A DNA stretch of 50,180 nucleotides from Oxalobacteraceae bacterium. GTDB taxonomy: Bacteria; Pseudomonadota; Gammaproteobacteria; Burkholderiales; Burkholderiaceae_D. The stretch lies in assembly GCA_021768485.1 (NCBI GenBank), contig JAIZVZ010000021.1:1-50180 (forward strand), written 5' to 3'. Positions 1 to 8,632 of this stretch are shown here, piece after piece. Positions within the stretch are counted from its first letter, which is position 1; the number at the start of each line of letters is the position of its first letter. The translations under genes and the position numbers were made by a program. The notes beneath the pieces are model-generated. The model made no database searches and was not told the origin of the DNA. It saw only the letters and a list, made by a program, of their open reading frames with translations.

Positions 1-579
1 CGGCTGTTCGAACAGCCGGAAGGCATCGGCCAGATCGAGCGCGACCAGGCTGCGTAGCGCGGCCCGCTCCGGTTCCGACACCAGCACGCTGCCGGCCCAG
101 GCTTGCGGATCGTGGACGTCGCGGTCTTCGGGCGCGATATTGTAGTCGCCCAACAAGGCAAGGGCGGGATAGGTCTTGCATTGCTCGGCCAGCCAGTCGC
201 GCAGTGCCGCCAGCCAGGCCAGCTTGTATTGATATTTGTCCGAGCCGACCGCCTGGCCGTTCGGAATATAGGCGCAGACGATGCGCATGCCTTCGATGGT
301 GGCCGCGATCAGGCGCTGCTGGGCATCGTCGAAATGCGGATTGTTCCTGACGATGTCGGTCATCGGATATCTGGAGAGAATGGCCACGCCGTTATAGGTT
401 TTCTGGCCGCTGAAGACCACGTGATAGCCGGCTGCCTCGATTTCAGCTTGCGGAAATTTGTCGTCGGTCAGCTTGGTCTCTTGCAGGCAGACGATGTCGA
501 CCGGATTGTCGGCCAGCCATTGCAGCAGGTGCGGCAAACGGACTTTCAGGGAGTTGACGTTCCAGGTCGCTAGCTTCAT
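1..579 (-). CDS. xthA: Exodeoxyribonuclease III, 3' part outside window
   Basis: Reading the minus strand from an ATG at 579 gives an open frame of 193 residues that runs off the left edge, so the C-terminus is missing. It begins with the exonuclease III start MKLATWNVNSLKVRLPHL, followed by the metal-binding LQETK segment near residue 35 and a YNGVAILSR segment near residue 62. All three are typical of the ExoIII/AP-endonuclease superfamily. Family members cut DNA at abasic sites and digest 3' ends of duplex DNA during base-excision repair in the cytoplasm. The family is usually about 255-265 residues, so roughly a quarter is missing. No strong ribosome site is seen upstream. The family call is secure. 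Confidence 0.93.
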   Translation of the reverse strand, partial: MKLATWNVNSLKVRLPHLLQWLADNPVDIVCLQETKLTDDKFPQAEIEAAGYHVVFSGQKTYNGVAILSRYPMTDIVRNNPHFDDAQQRLIAATIEGMRIVCAYIPNGQAVGSDKYQYKLAWLAALRDWLAEQCKTYPALALLGDYNIAPEDRDVHDPQAWAGSVLVSEPERAALRSLVALDLADAFRLFEQP

Positions 580-753
580 GTTTGTCATAGATGTCGGTGC
601 GGTATCGGCTTTGTTGCCGCCGTATTTATCGCGAAGGGCCGGGCATTGCATTACGTGCGGCACGGGCAAGGAAGCCGAATGATACACCGATTAGGCCAAT
701 GCTTTGCGGTGCGGCTTGCCGGCCGGGGAATGCGCGGGCGACGTCCATGTTTT

Positions 754-981
754 TCAAGTGCGCCGGTCCTTGCTTTTGCGCCGGCGCTGCTGTGTGGTTA
801 ATACGCGCAAGCTGACAGCGAGCGGGATATCGAAACTTTCGAGAAATTTGGCGGCGTTGCGCGTGCCGATGGAGAGTTGCAGGATGATGCCGGCCTCGAT
901 GACGGCGGCCGCCATCAGATTCGGTCGCGATGGCGTCGCGGTGCGAAAAGTCCATTCGGCTGGCGAGCGATTCGAGTTCAT
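754..981 (-). CDS. Small hypothetical protein
   Basis: A 75-residue frame starts at an ATG preceded by GGAG seven bases away, on the strand shared by xthA and pepA. The protein has a Pro/Arg-rich N-terminus, a central hydrophobic helix-like stretch (LMAAAVIEAGIILQLSI, about residues 22-38) and a basic C-terminus. I do not recognise the family. The frame lies in an otherwise empty stretch of about 500 bases (580-1082), which supports it weakly. An overlapping plus-strand frame (704-1012) is less protein-like. The flanks 580-753 and 982-1082 show nothing else I can support. It could be a non-coding shadow. Confidence 0.42.
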   Translation of the reverse strand: MNSNRSPAEWTFRTATPSRPNLMAAAVIEAGIILQLSIGTRNAAKFLESFDIPLAVSLRVLTTQQRRRKSKDRRT

Positions 982-1082
982 CGTGGTCTCCATATGCAGC
1001 ATTGCACATTAATGTAGCGCAGAATGGGACTTGATGTGGGGCAGGAACGAAGAAAAAGAAGAGAAAATGGCGGTCTTGAAAA

Positions 1083-1112
1083 AACAAACCTCGCCGCAGC
1101 GAGGTTTGTTTG
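1083..1112 (-). terminator. Terminator behind pepA
   Basis: A 13-bp perfect inverted repeat (AAACAAACCTCGC and its complement) with a four-base CGCA loop lies seven bases beyond the pepA stop codon. The A/T-rich outer stem gives a U-rich tail on either strand, so it could work in both directions. Confidence 0.85.
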
Positions 1113-1118
1113 AACAGA

Positions 1119-2621
1119 TTATTGCGCTTTGTTAATCAGATACGTGGTCAACAACGGAACCGGACGGCCGGTGGCGCCTTTTGCGCCACCCGATTTCCAG
1201 GCGGTGCCGGCGATATCGAGATGGGCCCAGGTATATTTCTTCGTGAAATTTTCGAGGAAACAGGCGGCGGTCACGCTGCCGGCGCCGGGCGTGCCGATAT
1301 TGGCGAGGTCGGCGAAGTTCGATTTCAATTGTTCCTGATACGCCTCTTCGACCGGCATGCGCCACGCCGTGTCGCCGCTGGCCTTGCCGGCGGCCAGCAA
1401 TTGTGTTGCCAATTGGTCATGAGCGCTGTCGTCGCGCGTAAACAGGCCGCTGTTGTGGTGGCCGAGGGCGACCACGCAGGCGCCGGTCAGGGTCGCGATA
1501 TCGATCACGGCCGCCGGGTTGAAGCGTTCGGTATAGGTGAGTGCATCGCACAGCACCAGACGGCCTTCGGCATCGGTATTCAAGACTTCGATGGTCAGGC
1601 CACTCATCGAGGTGACGATGTCGCCCGGTTTGGTGGCGCTACCGGATGGCATGTTTTCGCAGGCAGCGATGACGCCGATGACGTTCAGCTTCAGTTTCAG
1701 TTCGCCGATGGCGCGCAAGGTGCCCAGCACCGAGGCGGCGCCGCACATGTCGAACTTCATCTCATCCATGCCGGCACCGGCTTTGATCGAAATGCCGCCG
1801 GAGTCGAAGGTGATGCCTTTGCCGACCAGGACTGTCGGCGCATCCTTGGCCTTGCCGCCCATATGCTTGAGGACGATGAATTTCGGCGCTTGCACGCTGC
1901 CGTTGGTAACCGACAGGAAGCTGCCCATCTTTAACGCTTCGAGCTGTTTGCGGTCGAGTACTTCGACCGCCATCTTGTAATCCTTGGCCAGCTTCTTGGC
2001 GGTGGTGGCCAGATAGCTCGGGGTGCAGATATTGGCCGGCAGGTTGCCGAGATCCTTGGTCAGTTCCATGCCGTTGGCGATGGCCTGGCTTTGCACCAGA
2101 GTGGTTTTGACGCTGGCGGCCAGCACGGCCGGGATGGCAAAGGCGATTTTCTTGACGCCGCGGCTGCTGCTGTCCTTCTTGCTTTTCAGGGTGTCGGCGC
2201 GATAGCCTGTTTCGCGCAAGGCCAGCACCGCGCTTTGAATTGCCCAATTGATGTCGCGGTCTTTTACTTCGTCGGCCGGCAATGCGATAATGGCGTCTGC
2301 CGCGCCGATGTTGGCCAGCACTTTTGCCACTGCCTGCGTCGCCGAGAGATAGGTTTTTTCGGACAGCTTGGCATCGCTGCCCAAACCGACCAGCACCACA
2401 CGTTCGCTGCCGATGCCGGCAATGTCGCGTAATAACAGCGTTGTCCCTGCTTTTCCGGTAATATCACCCGATTTGAGTGCGGCGCTGATGGCGCCGCTGA
2501 CGTCGAGGGCTTTGGCAGCCGTTGACAATTTTTTATTTTCATACACACCGACGACGATACAGCCGCTTTTGCTGGAGCTGATTGTATTTTTTGCGTCAAA
2601 TGTTTTTATGCTAAAGTCCAT
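1119..2621 (-). CDS. pepA: Leucyl aminopeptidase (M17 family)
   Basis: This 500-residue protein has the normal length for PepA. It carries the M17 signature [10 protein letters not shown] at about residues 346-355, which holds metal and catalytic residues, and the upstream metal-site segment [11 protein letters not shown] near residue 270. M17 enzymes are cytoplasmic, two-metal hexamers that remove N-terminal residues from peptides; some PepA proteins also bind DNA. The ATG at 2621 follows AGGAG with good spacing. It is divergent from lptF with only 57 bases between, an arrangement common in proteobacteria. Transcription ends at the hairpin just downstream. Confidence 0.97.
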   Translation of the reverse strand: MDFSIKTFDAKNTISSSKSGCIVVGVYENKKLSTAAKALDVSGAISAALKSGDITGKAGTTLLLRDIAGIGSERVVLVGLGSDAKLSEKTYLSATQAVAKVLANIGAADAIIALPADEVKDRDINWAIQSAVLALRETGYRADTLKSKKDSSSRGVKKIAFAIPAVLAASVKTTLVQSQAIANGMELTKDLGNLPANICTPSYLATTAKKLAKDYKMAVEVLDRKQLEALKMGSFLSVTNGSVQAPKFIVLKHMGGKAKDAPTVLVGKGITFDSGGISIKAGAGMDEMKFDMCGAASVLGTLRAIGELKLKLNVIGVIAACENMPSGSATKPGDIVTSMSGLTIEVLNTDAEGRLVLCDALTYTERFNPAAVIDIATLTGACVVALGHHNSGLFTRDDSAHDQLATQLLAAGKASGDTAWRMPVEEAYQEQLKSNFADLANIGTPGAGSVTAACFLENFTKKYTWAHLDIAGTAWKSGGAKGATGRPVPLLTTYLINKAQ

Positions 2622-2663
2622 TGTTTCTCCTGTGCTTTTTCCAGAACACTACTAAATTTACTC

Positions 2664-2673
2664 GATTATAATC
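2664..2673. promoter_or_regulatory. Palindromic -10 element shared by pepA and lptF
   Basis: GATTATAATC is its own reverse complement and holds TATAAT on both strands (plus 2667-2672, minus 2671-2666). Read to the right, transcription would begin at about 2679, the A of the lptF ATG. Read to the left, it would begin near 2659 and leave a 38-base pepA leader with a good ribosome site. The -35 elements are weak on both sides. Assignment as a promoter is inference. Confidence 0.6.
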
Positions 2674-2678
2674 CCCGA

Positions 2679-3812
2679 ATGATTTTTCAGCGCGCACTAC
2701 AACGCGAATTGGCCAGTACCGCAGGCGCCGTTTTTACGGCACTTTTCACCATTAGCATTACCTGGATGTTAATTAAAATCCTCGGCGAGGCCGCAGGCGG
2801 CAGGGTTGCGTCCAGCGATGTGATTGCGCTCATCGGCTTCAAAGCCTTGAATTATCTGCCAATATTGCTCATTCTCACCACCTTTATTTCAGTCCTGATG
2901 GTCGTGACGCGTTCTTACCAGGATTCCGAAATGGTGGTCTGGTTTGCTTCCGGCCTCAGTTTGTCGCAGTGGATACGCCCGATCGTCATGTTCGGACTGC
3001 CGATCGTGGTTGTGACTGCGGTGCTGACTTTTGTGGTGACGCCGTGGGCCAACCAGAAGAGTGCGGAATTTATCAATCGCTTTCAAAACCGTGAAGACAT
3101 CGCCAAAGTCTCGCCCGGCAAATTTCAGGAGTCGGCCTCGGTCAACCGGATTTTCTTTGTCGAAGGGATGAATGGCGACGCCGGCCGGGTACAGAATGTT
3201 TTTGTCAATACCATACAAAATGGCCGCACGACGGTCGTTGTGGCCAAGGAAGGCTCGATCGAGACCGATAATCACGGCGATAAATTCCTGATCATGTATC
3301 AGGGGCGGCGCTATGAAGGTCAGCCGAACCAGGCCGATTTCCAGATGATGGAGTTCGAGCGTTATAAAGTCTTGATCGGCAAGCAGACGCAAGTGACGTC
3401 GAACGAAAAATCAGCCAAGGCGCTGCCGACGACGACGCTGCTGGCGCTGGGCGGCAACAGCAATATGGGCGAACTGCTGTGGCGTATCGGCCAGCCATTG
3501 ATGTGCATGCTGCTGATGATACTGGCGATTCCTTTAGGCTTTGTCAATCCGCGCAGCGGCCGCTCGGCCAATGTGATTATTGCGTTGTTATTGTCGATTT
3601 CATATTTCAATCTGATCAGCGTCATGCAGGGCGGAGTCATGAATGGCCGTTTTGCATTTGCAATGGCCTGGTGGCCGCTGCATCTGAGCGCGGCGGTGAT
3701 GATTTTCCTGTTATTTTTGTGGCGCCTGAACGTCAATCACCGCTATCACCCTCTGGTATTGTGGAATATGCTCAAGCGGGCATGTTTAATTAAAAGATCG
3801 GCCGCGCAATGA
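2679..3812 (+). CDS. lptF: LPS export ABC transporter permease LptF
   Basis: A 377-residue inner-membrane protein of the YjgP/YjgQ family. Hydrophobic segments lie near residues 15-35, 55-80 and 100-125, then a long periplasmic domain (about 130-260), then three more segments to the C-terminus. With LptG and the ATPase LptB, LptF forms the complex that extracts lipopolysaccharide from the inner membrane and passes it to LptC. The N-terminal MIFQRALQRELASTAGAVF is typical. The start has no ribosome site and sits exactly where the promoter would start transcription. The stop overlaps the lptG start (ATGA), so the two are translationally coupled. Confidence 0.95.
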   Translation: MIFQRALQRELASTAGAVFTALFTISITWMLIKILGEAAGGRVASSDVIALIGFKALNYLPILLILTTFISVLMVVTRSYQDSEMVVWFASGLSLSQWIRPIVMFGLPIVVVTAVLTFVVTPWANQKSAEFINRFQNREDIAKVSPGKFQESASVNRIFFVEGMNGDAGRVQNVFVNTIQNGRTTVVVAKEGSIETDNHGDKFLIMYQGRRYEGQPNQADFQMMEFERYKVLIGKQTQVTSNEKSAKALPTTTLLALGGNSNMGELLWRIGQPLMCMLLMILAIPLGFVNPRSGRSANVIIALLLSISYFNLISVMQGGVMNGRFAFAMAWWPLHLSAAVMIFLLFLWRLNVNHRYHPLVLWNMLKRACLIKRSAAQ

Positions 3813-5023
3813 GCGTTTTGCAGAAGTATTTTTTCTCTGAAATCACGCAATCGGTGGGCCTGGTGCTGGCCGCCTTTCTGGCGATTTTTTCTTTTTTCGA
3901 CTTGACCGGTGAGCTGGCGTCGGTCGGCAAGGGCGGTTATGACTTGCAGACGGCCTTTCTGTATGTGGCCATGGGCCTGCCCGGAAAAGTCTATGAATTG
4001 ATGCCGATTGCGGCGCTGATCGGTTCCATTTATGCGCTTTCGCAATTTGCCGCCCGTTCCGAATTTACCATCATGCGCGCGGCCAGCCTGTCGACGCGCG
4101 CGGCCGGCTGGATGCTGATCAAGGTGGGCATTGTCTTTGTAATATTGACGTTTGCTTTTGGCGAGTTGATCGCACCGTGGTCCAATCAGGCTGCCGAACG
4201 CATGAAGCTCGGCGTGCAGGGCGCGGCCGTATCGAAGGAATTTCGCTCGGGGATGTGGACCAAGGATAATATCAAGGATCATGGCGTCAGCGGCAATGTG
4301 ATCGGTTCGCGTTTTTTCAATATTCAGAAAGTGCCTGGCGATAATCGCCTCGAAGGCATTCGCTTGTATGAATTCGATGTCGAATTCCGCTTGCTGAATT
4401 TGATCACGGCCACCAGCGCTGATTTCCGCGGCGGCAATATCTGGCGTCTGCGCGATGTCACTGAAACGATATTTGTCAACCGCAAGGGGCCGCAAGGCTG
4501 GCTGACGCCGGTCGGACCGCGGCCCACGACCAATTCGCCGAACGCGGCGCCGTTTGTGATAGGACCGAATGCCTTGAGTTCGATGGCTTTTGTCGTTATC
4601 AAGAAAAGCGAGTTCAAGGATGTGGCGTCCGAAATCACGCCCAAAATCCTGTCGGTGTCGGCGGCCGAGCCGAACCGCATGTCGGCTTATGAATTATCGG
4701 TCTACACCAAGCATCTGGCTGAAAACAAGCAGGATTCGGAGCGCTATCAAATCGCGTTTTGGAAAAAAATTATCGATCCTTTTGCCGTTTTCGTGATGAT
4801 GGCCCTGGCCTTGCCTTTCGCCTATCTGCATGTGCGAAGCGGTGGCGTCAGCCTGAAAATTTTTGTTGGCATCATGATTGGCGTTAGCTATGTTTTGCTC
4901 AACAATCTGTTTTCCCATCTGGGGCTGTTGAATACCTGGCCTGCCTTTGTCACTGCGGTGGCGCCCAGTGCGCTATTCTTGATGCTGGCCATAGGCGCTT
5001 TGCGCTGGGTCGAGCGACATTAG
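3809..5023 (+). CDS. lptG: LPS export ABC transporter permease LptG
   Basis: A 404-residue partner of LptF with the same layout: hydrophobic segments near residues 10-35, 55-80 and 100-125, a periplasmic beta-jellyroll region (about 130-310), and three C-terminal membrane segments. The start MSVLQKYFFSEITQSV and the TRAAGWMLIKVG region match the family. Together with LptF and LptB it moves lipopolysaccharide toward the outer membrane. The ATG overlaps the lptF stop by four bases, so the pair is one transcript. It is somewhat longer than E. coli LptG (about 360 residues), as is common in betaproteobacteria. Confidence 0.95.
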   Translation: MSVLQKYFFSEITQSVGLVLAAFLAIFSFFDLTGELASVGKGGYDLQTAFLYVAMGLPGKVYELMPIAALIGSIYALSQFAARSEFTIMRAASLSTRAAGWMLIKVGIVFVILTFAFGELIAPWSNQAAERMKLGVQGAAVSKEFRSGMWTKDNIKDHGVSGNVIGSRFFNIQKVPGDNRLEGIRLYEFDVEFRLLNLITATSADFRGGNIWRLRDVTETIFVNRKGPQGWLTPVGPRPTTNSPNAAPFVIGPNALSSMAFVVIKKSEFKDVASEITPKILSVSAAEPNRMSAYELSVYTKHLAENKQDSERYQIAFWKKIIDPFAVFVMMALALPFAYLHVRSGGVSLKIFVGIMIGVSYVLLNNLFSHLGLLNTWPAFVTAVAPSALFLMLAIGALRWVERH

Positions 5024-5050
5024 GCGGCGCATCCGTCATCGTATTTCGAC

Positions 5051-5076
5051 GGCGGCACGGTTCAGGCCGTGCCGCC
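5051..5076 (+). other. GC-rich hairpin between lptG and cbiX
   Basis: GGCGGCACGG and its exact complement flank a six-base loop, ending ten bases before the AGGAGG-like ribosome site of the next gene. There is no T-run, so it is a poor terminator. It may stabilise or punctuate the lptFG message or affect cbiX translation; this is inference. Confidence 0.5.
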
Positions 5077-5092
5077 ACTTAGCGGAGGCAGC

Positions 5093-5470
5093 ATGAAAGC
5101 ACTGGTCCTGTTTGCGCATGGCGCCCGCGATCCCGCATGGGCGCTGCCTTTCGAACGTTTGCAAATACTTACCTCGGCCCAGCTGCCTGGCGTGGACGTG
5201 CATCTGGCATTTCTGGAATTGATGACGCCGACCCTGCCGACGCTGCTGCCGGCGCTGGCCGCTGGCGGCTGCAGCGAGGTCACCGTGGTGCCCGTGTTTC
5301 TGGGCCAGGGCGGACATGTGCGGCGCGATTTGCCGGCGTTGATCGCAGATTTGCAAAGCCGTTATCCGCAGATGGCGATCCGGATCGCGCCAGCGATCGG
5401 CGAGGACGAGGGCGTGCTGGCCGCCATTGCGCGCTATTGCATCGCTGTGGCCGGCGAGGGCGGTGCCTGA
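5093..5470 (+). CDS. CbiX/SirB-type sirohydrochlorin chelatase
   Basis: This 125-residue protein begins MKALVLFAHGARDPAW. The FAHGARD segment carries the metal-site His of the CbiX/SirB family, and the VTVVPVFLGQGGHVRRDLP segment is the usual second signature. Short single-domain members insert Co2+ or Fe2+ (sometimes Ni2+) into sirohydrochlorin. The start follows GGAGGCAGC, which favours it over a TTG/ATG eight codons upstream. It faces the siroheme/sulfate operon, whose last gene makes the precursor of sirohydrochlorin, so Fe2+ insertion to give siroheme for CysI is a reasonable guess. The metal cannot be decided from sequence. Confidence 0.85.
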   Translation: MKALVLFAHGARDPAWALPFERLQILTSAQLPGVDVHLAFLELMTPTLPTLLPALAAGGCSEVTVVPVFLGQGGHVRRDLPALIADLQSRYPQMAIRIAPAIGEDEGVLAAIARYCIAVAGEGGA

Positions 5471-5497
5471 ACTGCGGCGTTTGAACTGCGGCGTTTG
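5470..5497. repeat. Two-copy 14-bp tandem repeat
   Basis: AACTGCGGCGTTTG is repeated exactly twice, directly after the chelatase stop codon; a degraded third copy may follow. It lies between the convergent cbiX and cobA genes. It looks like slippage-generated spacer DNA. Confidence 0.8.
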
Positions 5498-5561
5498 AAG
5501 CCGCGGCGCAAAATTCCATTCGAGATGATGTGAGGGCAGTGCGCCGGCCTGGGTGTCGGCG

Positions 5562-6326
5562 CTAGCGCGGTATCGCCGCTTGCCGTTCGGCGAGCGCGTC
5601 GCCGATCATGACCAGGACCGGCCCGCCCGACATGGCCGGCAAGCCTTCGGCCAGTTGCGCCAGCGGCAGGCGCACGATGTGCTGGTTCGGCCGGCTGCAG
5701 TTTTCCACTATCACCACCGGTGTGGCGCGGTCGCGGCCCTGGGCCAGCAGGCGCACCGCGGTGGCAATCGCTTCGCGCCCGCCCATGTATTGAATCAATG
5801 TATCGCAATCGGGCAGGCGTGTCTCGCTGTCGGCGTCGGGCGCGGTACTCGAGGTGAAAAAGGCGACGCTGCGGGCGACGCCGCGCTTGGTCAGCGGGTG
5901 GCCGGTGGCCGCCGCCGCGGCCAGCGCGGTGGTGATGCCGGGCACGACTTCGACCGCGATGCCGGCCGCTTCCAGGGCCGTCAGTTCTTCATCGGCGCGC
6001 CCGAACAGCATCGGATCGCCGCCCTTCAAGCGCACCACTAGCGGCCATTGCCTGGCCTGTTCGATCAACTGCTCATTGATATATTCTTGCCGCGACGACT
6101 GCTGACCGCAGCGTTTGCCGACATCGATCAGCCTTGCCCGCACGCACAGGGCCAGCATTTCCTCTGTCACCAGGGCGTCGTGCAGCACGACGTCGGCCTG
6201 CGCCAGCAGGCGCGCGCCGCGCACCGTGATGAGGTCGGCCGCGCCAGGGCCGGCGCCGATCAGGTACACGCGGCCCGGCAATTTCACCGCAGCCCCGGCT
6301 GCATCAATGGCGGCGGACGGCAGCAT
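5562..6326 (-). CDS. cobA: Uroporphyrinogen-III C-methyltransferase (SUMT)
   Basis: A 254-residue tetrapyrrole methylase. It has the S-adenosylmethionine loop VYLIGAGPGAADLITVRG near residues 20-37 and the VVRLKGGDPMLFGRADEE and VVPGITTALAAAA signatures. It methylates uroporphyrinogen III twice to precorrin-2, the first committed step to siroheme and cobalamin. It is a stand-alone enzyme without the CysG dehydrogenase/chelatase half. The ATG at 6326 shares a base with the cysN stop (TGATG), so I prefer it to the TTG one codon earlier. As the last gene of the cys operon it ties siroheme supply to sulfite-reductase expression. Confidence 0.94.
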   Translation of the reverse strand: MLPSAAIDAAGAAVKLPGRVYLIGAGPGAADLITVRGARLLAQADVVLHDALVTEEMLALCVRARLIDVGKRCGQQSSRQEYINEQLIEQARQWPLVVRLKGGDPMLFGRADEELTALEAAGIAVEVVPGITTALAAAAATGHPLTKRGVARSVAFFTSSTAPDADSETRLPDCDTLIQYMGGREAIATAVRLLAQGRDRATPVVIVENCSRPNQHIVRLPLAQLAEGLPAMSGGPVLVMIGDALAERQAAIPR

Positions 6327-7681
6327 CAATCGAGCCGGACCATGCCGGCGGCAACCGTCTGGTGCGTCACTTCATCGATCAGGATGAAAGCGCCGGTGGC
6401 CCGAATCGATGTGTAGGCATCGACCGCCAGCGGCTGCTGGACATTGAGCGTGATGCGGGCGATGTCGTTGAGCTTGAGGCCGTCGGCCGGGCGCTGTTGC
6501 TGGGTATTGATGTCAAGCAGCGTGTCGACCTTGGTCACGCGCGCCGCCGTCTGTTTGGTGGTGTGCTTGATCCAGTATTTGCGGCGCATGTCGAGCGGCT
6601 CTTCGGACAGCCAGCAGACGTCGGCGACCACGGTCTTGAGCTGGGTTGCCGGCTGCGCCCTCGAGGCCAGCATGTCGCCGCGCGAGATATCGAGGTATTC
6701 CTCGAGCAGCAAGGTGACCGATTGTCCGACCACGGCGCTGTCGATTTCGCCTTCCAGCGTCAGAATCGACTTGACGGTTGCGCTCTGGCCCGATGGCTGG
6801 ACGATCAATTGTTCGCCCTTGCGCACGCATCCGGCTTCGACGCGGCCCATATAGCCGCGGAAATCGTTGGCTTCGTGGCCGTTGTGGCGCGCCACCAGCT
6901 GCACCGGAAAGCGGAACGGTTCGCCGGCGCCCGCATGGGCCTGGTCGTAGACCGACAGGTTTTCCAGCAGGTCGATCAGGGTCGGTCCCGTGTACCACGG
7001 CATCTTGTCGCTGGCGCTGACCACATTGTCGCCCGACAGCGCCGACAGCGGGATGGCTTCGATATCCTTCAGGCCCAGCTGCGCGGCAAACGTCTTGTAG
7101 GCGGCCACGATGCGCTCGTAGACCTTCTGATCGTAATCGACCAGATCCATTTTATTGACGGCCACGATCACATGTTCGATCTGCAGCAGATGGGCGATGG
7201 TCGAATGGCGCTTGGTCTGGATCAGCAGCTCGACGTCGTCGGCCGCCGCTCCGAGCTTGACCTTGGAGACGTCGATCAGGATGATGACGGCGTCGGCGGT
7301 CGAGGCGCCGGTGACCATATTGCGCGTGTACTGTTCATGGCCCGGGGTGTCGGCGATGATGAATTTGCGCTTCGGCGTGGCGAAGTAGCGGTAGGCGACG
7401 TCGATCGTGATGCCTTGCTCGCGCTCGGCTTCCAGGCCGTCGGTCAGCAGCGAGAGGTCGATCGTGTCGCCGACGGTGCGTTTGTGCTTGGCGCGCGACA
7501 TGGCATCGAGCTGGTCGGCGAAAATGCCTTTGCTGTCGAACAGCAGGCGGCCGATCAGCGTGCTCTTGCCGTCGTCGACCGAACCGGCCGTGATGAAGCG
7601 CAGCAGGCCGCGTTCGACGCTGTCCGAGGCTGGCTGGGCGCCGGGCGCCAATGTGACGATGTTGTTGAGGGCGGCGTTCAT
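6326..7681 (-). CDS. cysN: Sulfate adenylyltransferase subunit 1 (GTPase)
   Basis: A 451-residue elongation-factor-like GTPase with P-loop GSVDDGKS at residues 33-40, switch motif DTPGHEQYTRNM near residue 110 and base-recognition NKMD near residue 170, followed by beta-barrel domains. CysN couples GTP hydrolysis to ATP-sulfurylase activity by CysD, giving adenosine 5'-phosphosulfate (APS). There is no fused APS-kinase domain. The frame stays open for 51 codons upstream, but the start at 7681 overlaps the cysD stop by one base and gives the expected N-terminus. It is the fifth gene of the cys operon after the permease, cysI, DUF934, cysH and cysD are counted in order. Confidence 0.96.
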   Translation of the reverse strand: MNAALNNIVTLAPGAQPASDSVERGLLRFITAGSVDDGKSTLIGRLLFDSKGIFADQLDAMSRAKHKRTVGDTIDLSLLTDGLEAEREQGITIDVAYRYFATPKRKFIIADTPGHEQYTRNMVTGASTADAVIILIDVSKVKLGAAADDVELLIQTKRHSTIAHLLQIEHVIVAVNKMDLVDYDQKVYERIVAAYKTFAAQLGLKDIEAIPLSALSGDNVVSASDKMPWYTGPTLIDLLENLSVYDQAHAGAGEPFRFPVQLVARHNGHEANDFRGYMGRVEAGCVRKGEQLIVQPSGQSATVKSILTLEGEIDSAVVGQSVTLLLEEYLDISRGDMLASRAQPATQLKTVVADVCWLSEEPLDMRRKYWIKHTTKQTAARVTKVDTLLDINTQQQRPADGLKLNDIARITLNVQQPLAVDAYTSIRATGAFILIDEVTHQTVAAGMVRLD

Positions 7682-8631
7682 TAGAAGTATCCTGCTTTCT
7701 TGCGTTTTTCCATGGAGGCTTCGGAGGTCTGGTCGTCCATCCGGGTGGCGCCGCGTTCGGTGATCTGGGTGATGGCGGTTTCGGCGATGATGGCCTCGAC
7801 CGTGCCGGCGTCGGAGGCTACCGGGCAGGTGCACGAAATGTCGCCGACGGTACGAAAGCGCACGGTCTGCGTTTCCACTGTTTCGCCTTCGAGCGCCGGT
7901 GTCAGCGGTGTGAGTGGCACCAGCAGGCCGCTGCGGGCGATCACTTGCCGTTGATGGGCAAAATAAATCGGCGGCAGCGCCAGTTTTTCGCGCGCGATAT
8001 ATTGCCAGACATCGAGTTCGGTCCAGTTCGAGATCGGAAATACGCGCATGTTTTCGCCGGGGTGGACGCGCGTGTTATACAGGTCCCACAGTTCGGGACG
8101 CTGGGCTTTCGGATCCCACTGGCCGAACTCGTCGCGGAAGGAAAAAATGCGTTCCTTGGCGCGTGCTTTTTCCTCGTCGCGGCGGGCGCCGCCGATGCAG
8201 GCGTCGAACTTGAATTCGGCGATCGCTTCGAGCAGCGTGACCGCTTGCGCGGCATTGCGCGAATCGGTCGCAGGATTGCGCAGGCGCACCGTGCCGCGGG
8301 CGATCGAATCCTCGACCGAGCGCACGATCAGGCGTTCGCCCAGTTGTTCGGCGCGCCGGTCGCGGAATGCGATCACTTCGTCGAAGTTATGGCCGGTATC
8401 GATGTGCAGCAGCGGAAACGGGAATTTGCCGGGGCGGAAAGCCTTTTCGGCAATGCGCAGCAAGACCACCGAGTCTTTGCCGCCCGAGAACAGGAGTGCC
8501 GGATTGGCGCACTCGGCCGCCACTTCGCGCATGATGTGGATGGCTTCCGATTCCAGATAGTCGAGGTGGCGCTCGTTGATGCCGCCCGCGACGTCGATAT
8601 GGCGCGGCAGGGCAGCGATATTGTTTGTCAT
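7681..8631 (-). CDS. cysD: Sulfate adenylyltransferase subunit 2
   Basis: This 316-residue protein belongs to the PP-loop ATP pyrophosphatase family, with SGGKDS at residues 49-54. It forms the catalytic ATP-sulfurylase subunit and works with CysN to make APS from sulfate and ATP. I chose the ATG at 8631, one base after the cysH stop and behind an AAGGAA site; a longer frame begins within cysH. The segment CIGGARRDEEKARAKER and the C-terminal MEKRKKAGYF are conserved in CysD. The stop and the cysN start share one base. Confidence 0.96.
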   Translation of the reverse strand: MTNNIAALPRHIDVAGGINERHLDYLESEAIHIMREVAAECANPALLFSGGKDSVVLLRIAEKAFRPGKFPFPLLHIDTGHNFDEVIAFRDRRAEQLGERLIVRSVEDSIARGTVRLRNPATDSRNAAQAVTLLEAIAEFKFDACIGGARRDEEKARAKERIFSFRDEFGQWDPKAQRPELWDLYNTRVHPGENMRVFPISNWTELDVWQYIAREKLALPPIYFAHQRQVIARSGLLVPLTPLTPALEGETVETQTVRFRTVGDISCTCPVASDAGTVEAIIAETAITQITERGATRMDDQTSEASMEKRKKAGYF

Positions 8632-8632
8632 G

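Noticed and set aside
626-1087. 153-codon minus-strand frame overlapping the small protein at 754-981
   Set aside because: Its composition (FFFF runs, then Arg/His-rich) is not protein-like, and it overlaps a frame with a better start and ribosome site.
1110-1934. Long plus-strand open frame opposite pepA
   Set aside because: It is antisense to a clear PepA gene, has the Gly/His/Arg-rich composition typical of GC-rich shadow frames, and lacks any family motif.
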